Positions 30,457 to 43,154 of a stretch of 46,073 nt of DNA are shown here, piece by piece. The first letter of the stretch is position 1. Each line of letters starts with the position of its first letter. The notes under the pieces are model-generated. The model saw nothing but the letters and a program-made list of their open reading frames with translations. It did not search any database and was not told where the DNA came from. Where the stretch lies: assembly GCA_009801015.1 (NCBI GenBank), contig VHZZ01000774.1, forward strand, positions 80,773 through 126,845, written 5' to 3'. A program made the position numbers and the translations under genes. This DNA comes from Silene noctiflora. Taxonomy: Eukaryota; Streptophyta; Magnoliopsida; Caryophyllales; Caryophyllaceae.

Positions 30457-33400
30457 ATGGCTCGAAAAGGAAATCAACCCAAGCGAGGGATTGATCAAAC
30501 ATCATCAAAGAGTAATAGAAAGGATCCAGAGTTGAAGGTGGTTGCTGATGACCTCCTCAACAGTGAACAGCATAGTTCGCCGTTGATGGCGGGCATTAAC
30601 AGTACATCTCTAGCTGGGGATGGGAGAAAAAAGAACAGAAAAGCGAGGAATGTAGGCACAAGGGGCGATTTGGTGGATGATATGGGTAATGGACCTTCAG
30701 TGCATGATAACAGCGTATCGTGTGAGGATGTGCAAGATATTGGCCGAGTACACTCTAATATGTCACATGCTAGAAATCATAGACATAAAAGTGTGAATGG
30801 TACCTCCGGTCACGCAACAAACGAATCGTATACAGCAAACAGACTTGATAAAGTGAACTATTTCCGTCATCTGGCTCTTGAAAGCTTAAGGCCATATGCC
30901 ATGTCTATTTTGCGGACTTCAAATGGATGGCTTGAAATGCATCGACCTTTCTTCATTTCTGTAGCAGATAAGATAAATGGAGCTCGTGATTACATACGAT
31001 GGAAGTTTGTTCTGACCTATCCGATTGTTTTGAGATGGCTATTTCACGTTGGCAACATAATGCTACTTGTGTCAATGCTTTGGTTGGATTGTGCTCTTCG
31101 TGGCATGGCCTCATTTCTGAGGATGGGAACAACATCCTTTCTCGCTGTTCTGTGGTTTAGCATTTTCTCAGTTGTTGCAATGATTGGGACGTTCAAATTT
31201 CTGCTTATCTTGGTAAGTTACATTCATACTTGTGCTTGCCTATCGACAAATTAGATATCCTTAATTAATGACTGCCTTTCTCCTTGTTTGATGATTATGC
31301 GTAAGTTGTCCATTCTGTAAGACTACTGTTGATATATTGTATAAAGTTGGTTGCTGTTTTATCCCTAATCTAGAACGGGAGGGACAAAAATCTATTCAAT
31401 AGTCAAATAGAGCGAAAAAAACTACTCTGTATCCATTTATAATTTATCCCCAAATGTGTGACAGTTGATCATTTTTACCTTTGTTCAATGCAACTCATTG
31501 TTAGTCATACGTAAAGTCGTAAACAGTGTCTCCCCCTTTCAGCGCGGTTAAAATTGCGTACCTTCTACGCAATTTTGGCGTACTGAGGTAATGTCGTTTT
31601 CTTGGCCATAAACTTGAGCAAGACACTACTCAATATAAACAAGAGATGCCTGTGGATGTCTAAAAGAGCAGTCATCAACTTCCAACATCCAAACAAGATC
31701 ATATGTGATTCCCTCCTTAGGGTTAGAACTGACTAACCACTCTCCAAACACTTGTATTTGCTAGAAAGCCGATTTTTTGGAAATTGTCTTTTAGCATAAG
31801 CAAATTTATACTCAGATTGCCTAAGCATATTTATAGTCAGATTCCCCCGTTCTAAACTGAAAAACAAATGATTCTAGAATAAAAATACCAATTGACTGAT
31901 GTGAACTTGAAAAGGAGCTGGTTCTGTCAAAATGTTTACAGAGCTGCTTTGAAAACGCTCATGTGGAGTCCCATCTGACATCTGTATGCTTATCTCTACC
32001 TTTCCTCTGATCAATCCTCACGCAAGGACGGAAATGAAGAGTGCTTCTCACACTTCAATAAGATCCTCTTTTAATCTTGTATTTCCATTAATGAAGTCTG
32101 ACATATTTCGTATTTAGAAGATCATATGAGCTTATTTAGGACTATTTGCCGCTCTAGTACCAATAGGCAGTAGGTTTTGCCTCTTACTACTCAAAACCTA
32201 CTGTCTAGTGGCCAAGTTAATGATAAGCAATTCTGCTCATGACTAACCATTTTGGCCGTAGTCTTCAGTCTGTTTGAGATGTAACAAATGTTGCACTTAT
32301 GAATTGTGGTGGTTCTCTGACTGTGGCGAGTGTCTGAGGATTGATTTAGTAATTACTTGCTTAGTTACGTTATGTCAGGATGAAGGAGATTATTTGTGCA
32401 TCCTTCTCAAAGCATATGTGATCTACTCTTTGCCAGGAAACGTCATGTTACTATTGGACCTTTGAAATCCTTATTTCTATTCTAGGCTGACTTTTAAGTG
32501 CTTGAATTAAGATTCTGATCTTACAAAATTCTTGATGTATAGGCTGTTGCTGCCTTGCTTGGAGTTTTGGTGGGATTTGTTATCTCATTATCGATAATTG
32601 CTGTTAGTGGAGCAGTAGTTCTGTGGTTATACGGAAGCTTTTGGACAACCTCTTTTATCATTGTTTTGGCAGGTGACGGTTTAATGTTTAACGCATTCTA
32701 TAAGTTGATTTTATGAGCAATCAAACTGTCATTATAACTTCTGAAAAAACTTCGATTCTCGTACAAATTGCAGGATTGGCATTTATAGCAAACAATGAGC
32801 GCCTTGCTTTACTGATAACCACTGTCTATTCAGTATATTGTGCTTGGGCATATGCCGGGTGGCTTGGATTACTTTTAGCATTGAATTTATCGTTCATTTC
32901 AAGTGATGCACTCATATACTTCTTGAAACATAACATTGATGAGCAAAGAAATGAGTCATATGCACGAACAGATGGATTTTTTAGTGAACGAAGCTCGTTT
33001 GCTGGTAAAGCACATGCTCCACATTCTGACATTGGTTCAGGGGAATCAGTAGATCGGAATGCTGGTGATGCTTCTACCAGTGGGACTGATTCTGAAGTTA
33101 CATCGGAAGATGAAGTTGTTCGTTTGCTAAATTGTGCTGATCACTACTCGGCTTTGGGTTTATCCCGATACCAGCAAGTAGATGTGTCTATACTGAAAAG
33201 GGAATATAGGAAGAAGGTATTGATTTCTTCTGTTCTTCATATCCAATGCCACATTTTTGCTGTTTAATCGTAGTGTAGATTTGCTCACACTTTTCACCTT
33301 TTCACCTTTTTGCCCTTTTGACCTTTTCACCAATATTTTTATTCCCTTCCATCCTTAAGAAGAACTCTTAGGGAATCTCCAATTGTAAGAGCTACTTACC

Positions 33401-35479
33401 AACTTTCGCTATTGCCTCATCATCCCAATTCATCTAGTAAAAGACGAATTCTCCTAAAAACCCACACACATCGATGATATTGGGCTTCATATTTTCTCTA
33501 TTTCTTCATTTGCAAAAACCAAGGAAGCAACTCCTTAAAAAGAACCTACTCAAACTTAAGGGTGATCGTCAATGGTCTTTTTTCCCCCCCAGAAGTTCCT
33601 CAATAAGGAACATTTTGCTGAAAACCAACAACTCGAATGATGGCAAGTCTGACACCTATGCCTAAGGCCGGTTAACATAGACTGTGAATGCCCGTAATCT
33701 TCTTAAATTCCATTGGTGTAACTGTGTAAGGCCCCCATGGTATTAATGGGTTGCAGCTTGTATGCAAGTCTTCACTTGCACTCTCGTTTAGCTACTCATT
33801 CTTGCTACGAATAAGTGGAAATTTAGTCAAATTATCTTACCGGACCTTGTTTCACCTGATTACTTAATGCTCTTTGTTGTCTTTGTTGTCTATAGGCAAT
33901 GCTTGTTCATCCTGATAAAAACATGGGTAATGAAAAGGCTGCAGAAGCTTTTAAGAAACTTCAAAATGCGTATGAGGTAACTTGTCTTTGTGTCTTGCTG
34001 TTTTCTTACCTTTATTGAGCTTGCTTTTGTATCATGCTTATTTTATCTTCTTTTGGGAAATTGTTTGTTATGATAGATTTTGCTGGATTCTCTGAAAAGA
34101 AAAGCTTATGATGATGAACTTAGGAGGGAGGAGTTGCTGAACTATTTCTGCCGATTTCAGAGTACTTCCCAAAAGGTTTTTTTTGCTCTGAGTTTCTCTT
34201 TTGTTGTTGATGTGCCAAGTAAGAAATGTGAATTCTACCATGTGATTTGATTTGCCTCATAGCAATCTAATCACTCGTGCTTGGCCTGTTTTTAGGTTTA
34301 AAATTTCGAAAGAAAAATAACTAGAAGTAAAAAGCACGTGAAATTATTTATGTTAATTTTTAGTCTGCTTGAACTTTGACATATGATGATGATATGCAGA
34401 ATGGACGACATGGCTTCTTTCCTAATGGATTTACTCACCCCGAAGGTGATGGCGAGGACCCTTTGGGAGAGTCAAGGAGAATTGCATGCAAGAAGTGTGG
34501 AAACTTTCATATGTGGTTCCAAACCAAGAAATCCAAGTTAAAAGCAAGATGGTGTCAGGTTTGTCAAATTTAGATTTTTTGTGGATAAATTACGCGGTGG
34601 GTTGTGCCAATTGCTGTTGTTCAAGTGTACATTTATCTTCCTACATGCATTATCTGATAAATTTCTCATGCTGAAGGATTGCAAGGATTTCCATCAAGCT
34701 AAAGACGGGGATGGGTGGGTTGAACAGTCTTCCCAGCCTTTGCTCTTTGGGATATTACAGAAGGTAACAAACTAACAATCGAGTATTATTGGAAATAATG
34801 GTATCAAATAAGCCCTTAATCCCCTCCCTTGTTCCTACCATAGTACCTAAACAAGCCTTTCTCTTACAAGTTAGTCATGTTTTGTGCGAGGGGGACCTTA
34901 TAAAAGGTGAGAAGAAATTTTGATTTCTTTCGGTTGGATATGGTTTGCAGGTCGATCTACCCATTGCGTATGTTTGTGCTGATAGCAAAGTGTATGATGC
35001 TACAGAATGGTATATTTGTCAGGTAAATAATCCTTTGTGCCGGATCCTATTAGAGTCCTTACAAAGTTAAATTCCACTGTACTCTTTTTCTCATTTCCTT
35101 GACGAAAAATTGGGTATATGCTCAAATCTAATAAGCTCTAGTCAAATTGCATTTATAGGGAATGAGATGTCCTGCAAACTCTCACAAACCAAGCTTCCAT
35201 GTCAATACTAACATTACCAAGAACAGTCATGGGAAAGGACCAAGTTCATCTCATAGGGGTGGGGCCGCAGCATCCAACATGGAGGAGAACATGACCGAGG
35301 AAGAGTTCTTCGAATGGTTGCACAGTGCCATGCAATCCGGGGCGTTTGATAACTTTACTGGGAATGATATTCCTGAGGCGAACACAAAATATAGCTCCAA
35401 GAGTGCAGGTGGGCAACAAACTAGCGGTGGCAGTAGTAGCAGCGGTAAAAGAAAGAAAAAGGGTAAGAAGCAGTGGTAA
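30457..35479 (+). CDS. Membrane-anchored J-domain co-chaperone (DNAJC14-like), nine coding exons
   Basis: Exons 30457-31212, 32543-32672, 32774-33216, 33896-33976, 34077-34175, 34400-34558, 34677-34763, 34951-35022 and 35159-35479 give 715 residues with frame kept at every junction. The N-terminal 160 residues are polar and probably disordered. Several membrane helices lie between about 210 and 350. The J domain (about 417-485) has HPD at 448-450, the motif that stimulates Hsp70. After it comes a CKKC...CQDC zinc-ribbon-like module (Cys533, 536, 555 and 558). The tail is Gly/Ser-rich and ends in basic KRKKKGKKQW. The layout matches DNAJC14-type proteins, which are Hsp70 helpers probably at the ER membrane. 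The ATG at 30457 (MARKGNQPKRG) was chosen because the frame upstream runs into an intron acceptor. Confidence 0.88.
31550..31576. repeat. Short perfect hairpin in J-domain gene intron 1
   Basis: AAAATTGCGTA and TACGCAATTTT are perfect 11-bp inverted arms around a five-base loop within the 1,330-bp intron (31213-32542). Nothing else in the intron is recognisable. It may be a remnant of a small element. Confidence 0.5.
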
Positions 35480-36838
35480 AATATAAAAGGAAACCGGAGT
35501 GTCATTGTAATGTTATTCACTGACATCCTAAAATTTTACTGGTTACTGTCAGCATACTTGTGATTTGTATCAGCCGTTGAGGCCAAATGAGGCAGTGATG
35601 CAAAGTTTTCCAACCCTTGTGTTTTAGTCCACTTTCTGTTTGGTTTTACTCGGTTTTGAGCCGTCTAGTTCGTTTTTGGGCAGTGCACCTCCTGCGAAAG
35701 AGTAGCTTTTCACTTTAAGAAAAAAGAGAAAAGAAAATAGTATTGCTTTGAACATAGGCATAGAAAATTGATTTAGTAGACGCCAATCCGCCATGTTGGT
35801 TATGGCTTCAAGGTAGAGAGGTTTCATGTCATGTTGAACATTGTTGTTTATTTAGGTGAAACAAGAAATCGAATTGACGATTAATCACAAGAAGCATTCC
35901 ATGGATAGCTAAATGCCGGAAGGAGATTATCACAGACTCATAGTTGCCTCCGACTTGCTGTCGGTGGCAAATGCTTCTGGTTAATACAAAAGGTTCAACA
36001 TTGTTATATTTGTGGAATCACATGAAGCTGTGGAACTTTGGAAGGAATGTTTGGCCACCATGTGGTTATACACTTGCACTGTTACACATACTCGAAACCA
36101 AACTAAATTGGTGGTGAAAAAACCCAATTTTTTGGTCTAAAGGAAGCCATAAAGGCATACCGAGCCATATGACCGCATCCCACTAGAATGAGTCTCATCA
36201 CTCACATGAACCCGATTTGAAGTGGTTATGGCAGGTCGGGTTTGGAGTTTATTGGGTTGATATCACCTTGTCATCAAATAGGTTCAGTTCACTCAACATC
36301 GATCAAGTTATTACCTGCTTACAAGTTAGTTGCGATCATACAAACATTAATGCACCAGGTCCCATCAAAACCTACTTCCAAGTCATATCGTATTAAATTT
36401 GGGTTATTGTATAAACAAGTTATCAATCGACACTTCAGCATTTGTTTTAAAATTTAGAACAAAGTTTATAAGCTCAATATCATATCGTTTATTTGATTAT
36501 CTTCTAAACTTAAATTAATTAAGTTAATAACAAGTAAATATTATTTCAGTTATCATTTAACTAATTTATTGTCGAGTCATAACAGGATCACATGTCACCT
36601 TTGACATGACTTGGTTCAAGGTGGGTCGAAAAACCCGGGTTACACCCATTATCGATTTTACCCAAAATCCCATTGATTCAGATTTACAATATGTCATTTC
36701 AAGCGATTCAGATCAGAATTCTCGAGTCGAGTCCGTCTAATTGTCTAAACCCTCTCTTAAACCACTCCTCACTAGTACAGCACAAAGGCGCGCACCCACC
36801 CTTTCTATCCATTCCCCTCTCAATCAAACACCATTTCA
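35480..36838. other. Intergenic region, J-domain gene to bS6c gene
   Basis: This holds the J-domain 3' UTR and the bS6c promoter. No gene, transposon pair or RNA gene is supported. A small inverted repeat GGGTCGAAAAACCCGGGTTACACCC lies near 36623. The last 70 bp before 36839 are CT/CA-rich leader sequence. The promoter has no clear TATA box, common for nuclear genes of plastid ribosomal proteins. Confidence 0.5.
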
Positions 36839-39800
36839 ATGGATACCCTTATTACTTCAACCTCCAACCCATCAATCTCCTTCCTTTCTCCTTCCTTCTC
36901 AAAACAATCTTCTGGGTTTTCATTAAATTTCAATTCTTGCTTCATAATTCGAAATGGGCATTCTTCATTTGTACCAATTTCATCTAATAATTTGCTTGGC
37001 AGTAGTAGAAGGAGGTCTTTAATGGTGGAAGCTAAAAAGGGTAATGAAAAGAAGAAGAATAAAGTTAATTCTCATAGTTTTATACCTAAACCTAATGAAA
37101 CTGGTGTTTTTCCTGAAGCTGTTCTTCTTAAACAGGTCTGCTTTCTCAGTTCGTCTTGCTTAAGACCGTCTTAACTTAAAACCTCCCTCGACATCCTTTA
37201 TTTCAGCCTCTACTTCAATCGGGTGTGAGAGCCGTCTTAAGTTAAGACGGTCTTATACTAGAATTGGTGCTTCTTTTTTGTCGCTCTTTTGAATTACTTT
37301 GTTTAATTCAGTATTTCTTTTTGAACTTTTGTGTGTTTTGGTTGGTTTCTTGTATGTCTTGTGAATTTTGAGTTTGAATTTATGTTGGTTCTTAGAATCT
37401 CTACTTGGGTCGTTTTTGTTTCGAATAAAGTTTCGATTTTTGATCCCAATTCAGGCAGCCTGTCTTGTACTGTTTGTTATTACTCTTTCCGTCCTAATCA
37501 TTTGTTTACCTTTGATTAAATTACCCCTCATAAAGAATAAAAAAGCGAAACAAATGATTGGGGCGTAGGGATTATGTGTTATGTAAGGGTTTTTAGTTGT
37601 GAATCAGGAGTTTATTTGTGGATTTCAGGGCTTAAAATCTATGCTTGGATCTTGGTGACTAGCTAGTGTGTTATCTACTAGTGTTCAATTTAGTTGAACT
37701 ATTGCCCAACCTTAGTGAAGTGTTTTGGAGCTGATTTTCTGAAATTTGTTGAAGTTGAGCAGAATAAATCAATACTCCGTATTCAGTGTTTTGGAACATT
37801 CCTTGTTGTGGTGAAATTTCTTGGTTCGGTAACCCAATGTAACCAGTGAGTCTTGTATGAGTCAGTCACATTTGAGACTGATCCAATTTCGTATATATTC
37901 ACATTTATTTATCAGATTGATAGGTTTGTTTCAAGTGTAACACCGTCTCATATATTTTTTTTACTGTGATAAAATATGTTTCCCGTGTTTGTTCATGTCT
38001 CTCTACTGTGGAATGGTTTATTTCCATAGGTTTTGTGTGTGTTCTACTTCTTATGTGGTTCGATTGGTGGAAGATACTTATCGTATGCTTGTGAAAATAC
38101 AGAAAAAGGTCCAGGAAGATGGCAGAGCTTTGCCTGAATTCGCAGATGAAGAAGAAAGTAAATTGGTTTAACACGATTTTTTATTTTTCCGATGAACATA
38201 GTACAGCTTTTCATTTTGTTGGAGTATATGCTTATGGATGAATGTTTGTCTACATTGCAGAAGAACTTTATGAGTTTTTGCACCTTAGGCTGCAAAGTGA
38301 TTTAGATGCTGACCAGAGTAAGCACACTAACTTTTACATTTCTCTTTTCTTATTTTGATGGTTACTTTCATTGTTTATCTCTTAGACTCTTAGTCTTATA
38401 CTCGTATTATTTTTCAAGATAATATGTCGTACTGTTTTCAATAATGGCTGAAGAAAAATAACTAAATATCACTATTATTTCCACTCTTTTCTGTTATTTT
38501 CCTTCAAAATGTAGTACAATCTCTTGACTTTTCGCTTAAAATTTCTTTTGGCCTATATATCTGTTCTTCCTTTTGCTCCGTACTGATGATAAACTGATAT
38601 CCTGACCTAGCCCTTTCAAACATATACTGGAATGAGTGGATAAGCATCCATAGTGTGATTGTGCTAAAAATTGTTTTAAATGCGTTTGAAACAATGGTTA
38701 ACATTGTGAATCTCTTAACTAATTATGCTTCGTTTTTTTCTTTGTATACAGTGCGTCACTATGAAGTGGTTTACATGATCCATCAAGATCACAAGGACAA
38801 GGTTGAGGAAGTGAACAACAAGATCCAAGGTAATTGCTAGCATCAAGTTTCTGCTTTTCCATAATTGTTTGTCGGAAGGATGTTTTGTTTGCGTCAGTGT
38901 TATCTCTAAGCATGGTTATTCACTAGACTTCCTGACTTGCACTGTTTGATTTATATTTTATACATTGTTCTTGCTAAATGGGAATTTAAGCCATTCACTC
39001 GATGGGTAGAGACTAGAGGCCATGAAAGATATATGAAGCATTGTGGAGTCCTTTACTCTCAGTGAATATAAGCCATTTACTCGATGGATAGTGGCCATGA
39101 AAGATTTTAATATTTCCATCTGTGTAAACCTATGCAATACTACAACAGTGTTTTGCATGCGACCTTTAGTTTAACTCATGGACTTTTTAATCAAGATGCT
39201 GGAAAAATGATGGAAGTTGAAATATTGAACCATGGTCCATGGATGTATGATAAAAGGTACCTGGATTCAGTCATTGTAGATTATAACTTGCTCCTACCTG
39301 AAATGCTAATCACAATTTACCGTTAGCACTGAATTCTGGTCGGTCGGTGGGGGATAGGTCTGAATATTCAATTGTCGTTGGTAGGCACCTTTCAAGCAGT
39401 AAACTCTTATTCGTGAATAGGACTAGGTTTCAAGATATAATTGATGATCCTACCAAACATGGCCGAGGAAGCTGCTACTTTGTCTGACCCAGGTGTAAGA
39501 GTAGAGATTAGGCCATTGGGGAGGGCTAGACCTAGCCTACCCTCACCCTCTTAAACCCTCCAGAGGGTTAATGAGAATAGAAATTTGTTTGGCACGTATT
39601 TAAAGAGCATTGTGCATTTGTGGTAACAATTTTCATGGACATATGGAAGCGGGGTTTGAAGAGCATAATTCAAAATGCCCAGCATTTACACATTTTTGTA
39701 GAGGGATGGTGAAAGGTTCTCACGGTACACATTTCGTACTTTGCAACCTGAAAATTTGACTAGCCTTCCTTATAGTAGGGTGCAGGAAACAGGGATGAGG

Positions 39801-40791
39801 AAGTCCTGCCATTAAACTTTTGAATTTCTTAGTTGTTAATCTTACATTTGACTTACTTTTCTGTTTGTCATACTCCTCTCTTCGATGCCTATGAAAATTC
39901 ACGAACGGATTTGAAGGGCATTATGCCAGTAATTTTCTTTTCTAATGTGTTAATAATATTAAGTTTTACTGGCTCCGTCCTTGCTATTTATCATTTCAAC
40001 AAAAATATCACTCTAGGGAGTAGTGTATCAACGGCGTACTGTCGTACTCCATAGGAAGACTTTTCTTGATCACTCGTAGTGGCAATTGCGTCAACACTGT
40101 ACCGACCAACTGCTACTACAAAATAAGAAGCATCAATATTTTAGCTACTCATTTTGTTTTACTCCGTATTCTAAAGCCGATTAGTCATCTTGCTATTTAT
40201 CATGAATATAATTTATTTTGCCTGCAAAAATTGTGTTTAATCGAAACCTTTTACTAATTGCATATTCTTGTTTCAGATTTTATAAAAGAGAAGAAAGGGA
40301 GAGTATGGAGGTTTAGTGATTGGGGTATGCGGAGACTGGCTTACAAGATACAAAAAGCAACACATGCGCACTATATTTTGATGAATTTTGAGTTAGGGAC
40401 CAAGTGGATCAACGAGTTTACGCAGATTCTAGAACAAGATGAGAAAGTGATTCGACATCTTGTAATCAAGCGGGAAAAGGCCATCACAGAAAACTGTCCG
40501 CCGCCTCCTGAGCTCTACACGCTGCGAGCTGACATGGTAAATGAATATGACGTTGATGACATGGAGGAAGACGAGGATGAAGATGACGAAGAGGAGTATG
40601 ATGACGATGAAGGGGACTTAGAAGGCGATGAAGATGACGAAGAGGAGTATGACGACGATGAAGGGGACTTAGAAGACGATGAAGATGATGAGATTGATGT
40701 CGAAAATGTTAGCAGTAGCCAAGAAACAGCTAGCCGAGAACCCGTAGCCAAAGGGAATTCAAATACTAAACGTGAGAAGGTGGTTAGTTAA
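36839..40791 (+). CDS. PRPS6: Plastid ribosomal protein bS6c precursor, nuclear-encoded, with acidic tail
   Basis: Exons 36839-37135, 38103-38157, 38261-38317, 38752-38829 and 40277-40791 give 333 residues. The first ~55 residues are Ser-rich and poor in acidic residues, a chloroplast transit peptide. A basic/linker part follows (PEFADEEEKELYEFL). The S6 core starts at Met137 (MRHYEVVYMIH) and includes GRVWRFSDWGMRRLAYKIQK and HAHYILMNFE, the strand-helix core that contacts 16S rRNA and S18 in the small subunit. After PPPPELYTLRADM (about 249) an extension of some 80 residues is mostly Asp/Glu, with a 17-residue unit repeated in tandem. The Arabidopsis homologue is near 207 residues as I recall, so the tail is extra. 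Two small MITEs sit in intron 1; intron 4 is 1.4 kb. Confidence 0.92.
37161..37255. mobile_element. Small MITE with TAAGACCGTCTTAACTTAA ends, bS6c intron 1
   Basis: TAAGACCGTCTTAACTTAA at 37161-37179 is the exact reverse complement of the end at 37237-37255. The arms are partly self-palindromic (GACCGTC / GACGGTC). No ORF. Similar AGACGGTCTTA words occur in hydratase intron 1 (about 19120, 19317 and 19595). It begins 25 bp after the exon-1 donor. Confidence 0.7.
37483..37572. mobile_element. Stowaway-like MITE, 90 bp, bS6c intron 1
   Basis: TA flanks the element (37481-37482 and 37573-37574). The left end CTCTTTCCGTCCTAATCATT and the right end, reversed ATCCCTACGCCCCAATCATT, are imperfect inverted copies sharing AATCATTTGTTT inside. 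It is among the shortest members of the family seen in this window. Confidence 0.65.
40582..40683 (+). repeat. 51-bp in-frame tandem duplication in the bS6c acidic tail
   Basis: GATGACGAAGAGGAGTATGA starts at 40582-40583 and again 51 bp later. Each unit encodes 17 residues (DEDDEEEYDDDEGDLE plus Gly or Asp). The copies differ at only a few bases, so the duplication is recent. A third, partial copy (GATGAAGATGATGA) follows. Confidence 0.85.
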
Positions 40792-43154
40792 ATTGGTATG
40801 CCCATAATTTTGAGTCAACAACATGATCACTATGCCCTTGAGATCTTCCATAATGGGCGAATTATGAGTTTAGATGGACGCAGCCTTACCTCAGAGACAA
40901 GAGAGGCTGTTTTGGATACCCATAAGTTTGAGCAATCGGGTAGTTGTAGTAGTAGTAGTAGTATTTTGTCATTATATCTGTCATCTATGAACTTTGTATT
41001 GTTTATTAGGGGGATGCTAAGAAGAAAGGTTTTCTTGCCATTGAAATATATCAATTTCTGGTAGTATTATTGAAAGGTCGTAACGTTGTGTCTGTTTCTG
41101 ATATTGTCGACGTCTTAACATTGTGCTTAATCAATTGTGCTTATACCCGAACATGCTTCTGATTTTGGCTAACGGAATAGGAGCCGCTTTTGATGGACCC
41201 AGTAACTATGACGAGTGCTTAGTTATTGCTAGTGAAATACCAAGAAATTAGACGGAGGAGATGCCCAGATTTCAGTAAGGGTCATTAACAATTCAACAGT
41301 TATCGACATATTTGGTTTGTGTTTCCAAACGTAGGCCGACAATTTCATGTTTAAACTGTTTTCAAGTACATTACTATAGTTCAGTGTCTGATCATCGATC
41401 GAGTTGAGTATTGGCTCATGCGTCATCTTTTATCAATTTGAATTAGTTCGAGTTAGGTTGCACAAATAGGATTGTTGCCGTTAATTAGTTTAACCTTTAA
41501 CCTTGTGTCGGGATTGAATCCATTCCAATTCATCATATATGATACGAATGTATGGTGTCATGGGTNGATGGCATTTAGCAGCTTAGTGTGGTGCGTGTTT
41601 TTAGCAAATAAAATGGGTGTGACTTGTTAAATACCCTATTTAGCTTATAACTTTAAATGTTAGAATTATTGAATGGTTGTAATAAGTAATTCTAATTAAC
41701 TAGTTAATTCTCATAATTAGCTAGTTAATTTCTAGGAGTTGAGAAACTTTTCGTTGGCTTTTTTGGGCTATTTAAGCCACTTTGTTTGGGAATACAAACC
41801 ATGAAAGTTTTCACAAAACAAGAATCCAAAATTAATCTGCAAATTGTCAAGTACAATTTCCGATTTCGTAGCATCGCTTGAACGTGCCTTCTAGCGTTGT
41901 TTCTTGAGTTTCGAGTCGATAGGTCTTGGCTTGGTCTCGTAATTCATCAAGCTATAAGTATAGTTTGTCGAATATATCCTTGTTTGTTATTTCCGCTGCC
42001 AAATTCGTATCAATATATCAATGTTTGTCTCGGGCCCAATTAGCAGTGATTCAGTTTAGCTTTTGCCGGTTCTACGTACGAGTTTATTGATGAAGCTGGA
42101 TCCTGACTTTTGAGTACTGGCTGCAGTGGGCCGACCGTTATCCGATGAACCATAATGTTGCACAAGTATCTGGCCCAACCCAACATACATTCACCTCTTC
42201 TATTAAGCCCATTTGCTCATTCTCTGCCACATATCAAACAAACCGCATCACCTCATGCAGTTGCATAAAATAAGTTGGAATTGCGTACAAATAAATAAAA
42301 AATATATATTAACAAAAAAAAAAAAAAATAGTTTAATTAACATTTTATGAAAAGGTGATGGAATTACACTCTTACACGTAGCATTATTCTTCTCATTTTT
42401 TGTCAAAACAATTTAATTGGTGGCTTGCTTTCTGGCACACCAAGGAATAAATATCAACCAAAAAGATCACAGGACGTGGAGTTTTGTATTTGTGTTTTCT
42501 TCTCCAATGAAGATGTAATAGTCTAATGGTTAAGACGATGGTATGAGCGATATATCATACGCGCAAATCCTACCTACCCAATATATTGTATTTTAATTAA
42601 ATCAAATAATTGCACTTCTAGGCGTAACCACGAAAGTATGACTTTATACTCGAGTAATCGGGTGGAGCAACAACATTACTACTTATGGGTAAGCATCATT
42701 TACATGGTTGAAGGTGTCGGTCGGTCCAAATCAAAGAACCCAAGTCCAAACCCAATGGCCGGGCCCAAAATGACTTGCATTTTGGGTTAATGTCAACATG
42801 GTCTGAACTTGAAAAGGTAGGGAATTAGTTAAAAAGAAATGACCCATTGGCATTGGTAACACACTAAGCATTAACGCAGCGGTAAAAGTAAACAAATCTA
42901 AACAGTAAATAACAATACTACAGGTACTCTAACAGTCTAACCCAAGTTCATAACATAACATGTATTGAAAGCTAAGATTGATTCTCCTACTTAAAAACAT
43001 AAACTCCACCATCACTAAAATGGTCAGTAACTCAGTATGATGATATTACACAGGTAAGATATAACCACCATACCCATTTTATGTCGACGACAGAAACAGA
43101 GGTACATGGTTTCACCAAAACCACCAAGCTTAAGCGGTACAGGGCATAAGCCCA
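40792..43154. other. Convergent intergenic region, bS6c to acidic-protein gene
   Basis: No gene is supported. Around 41659 the text TGTTAGAATTATTGAATGG opens a stretch with a TATTTAAG box (about 41770), ending near TTCCGCTGCCAAATTCGTATCA (42000-42021); it resembles a solo copia LTR, but flanking 5-bp duplications are absent. At 42511-42575 GTAATAGTCTAATGGTTAAGAC resembles a tRNA/SINE A box, followed about 40 bases later by a weak B box (GCGCAAATCCT), so a SINE remnant is possible. A single ambiguous base is at 41566. The rest shows nothing. Confidence 0.35.

Noticed and set aside
40515-40751. Ser-rich antisense frame
   Set aside because: It is the complement of the Asp/Glu-coding triplets of bS6c.
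41659-42021. Solo LTR
   Set aside because: It has TG start, TATA-like box and an LTR-like end, but no 5-bp target duplication and no primer site, so I kept it only as a note.
42511-42590. Possible tRNA gene
   Set aside because: The A box is fair but the B box and cloverleaf arms are poor; at best it is a SINE remnant.
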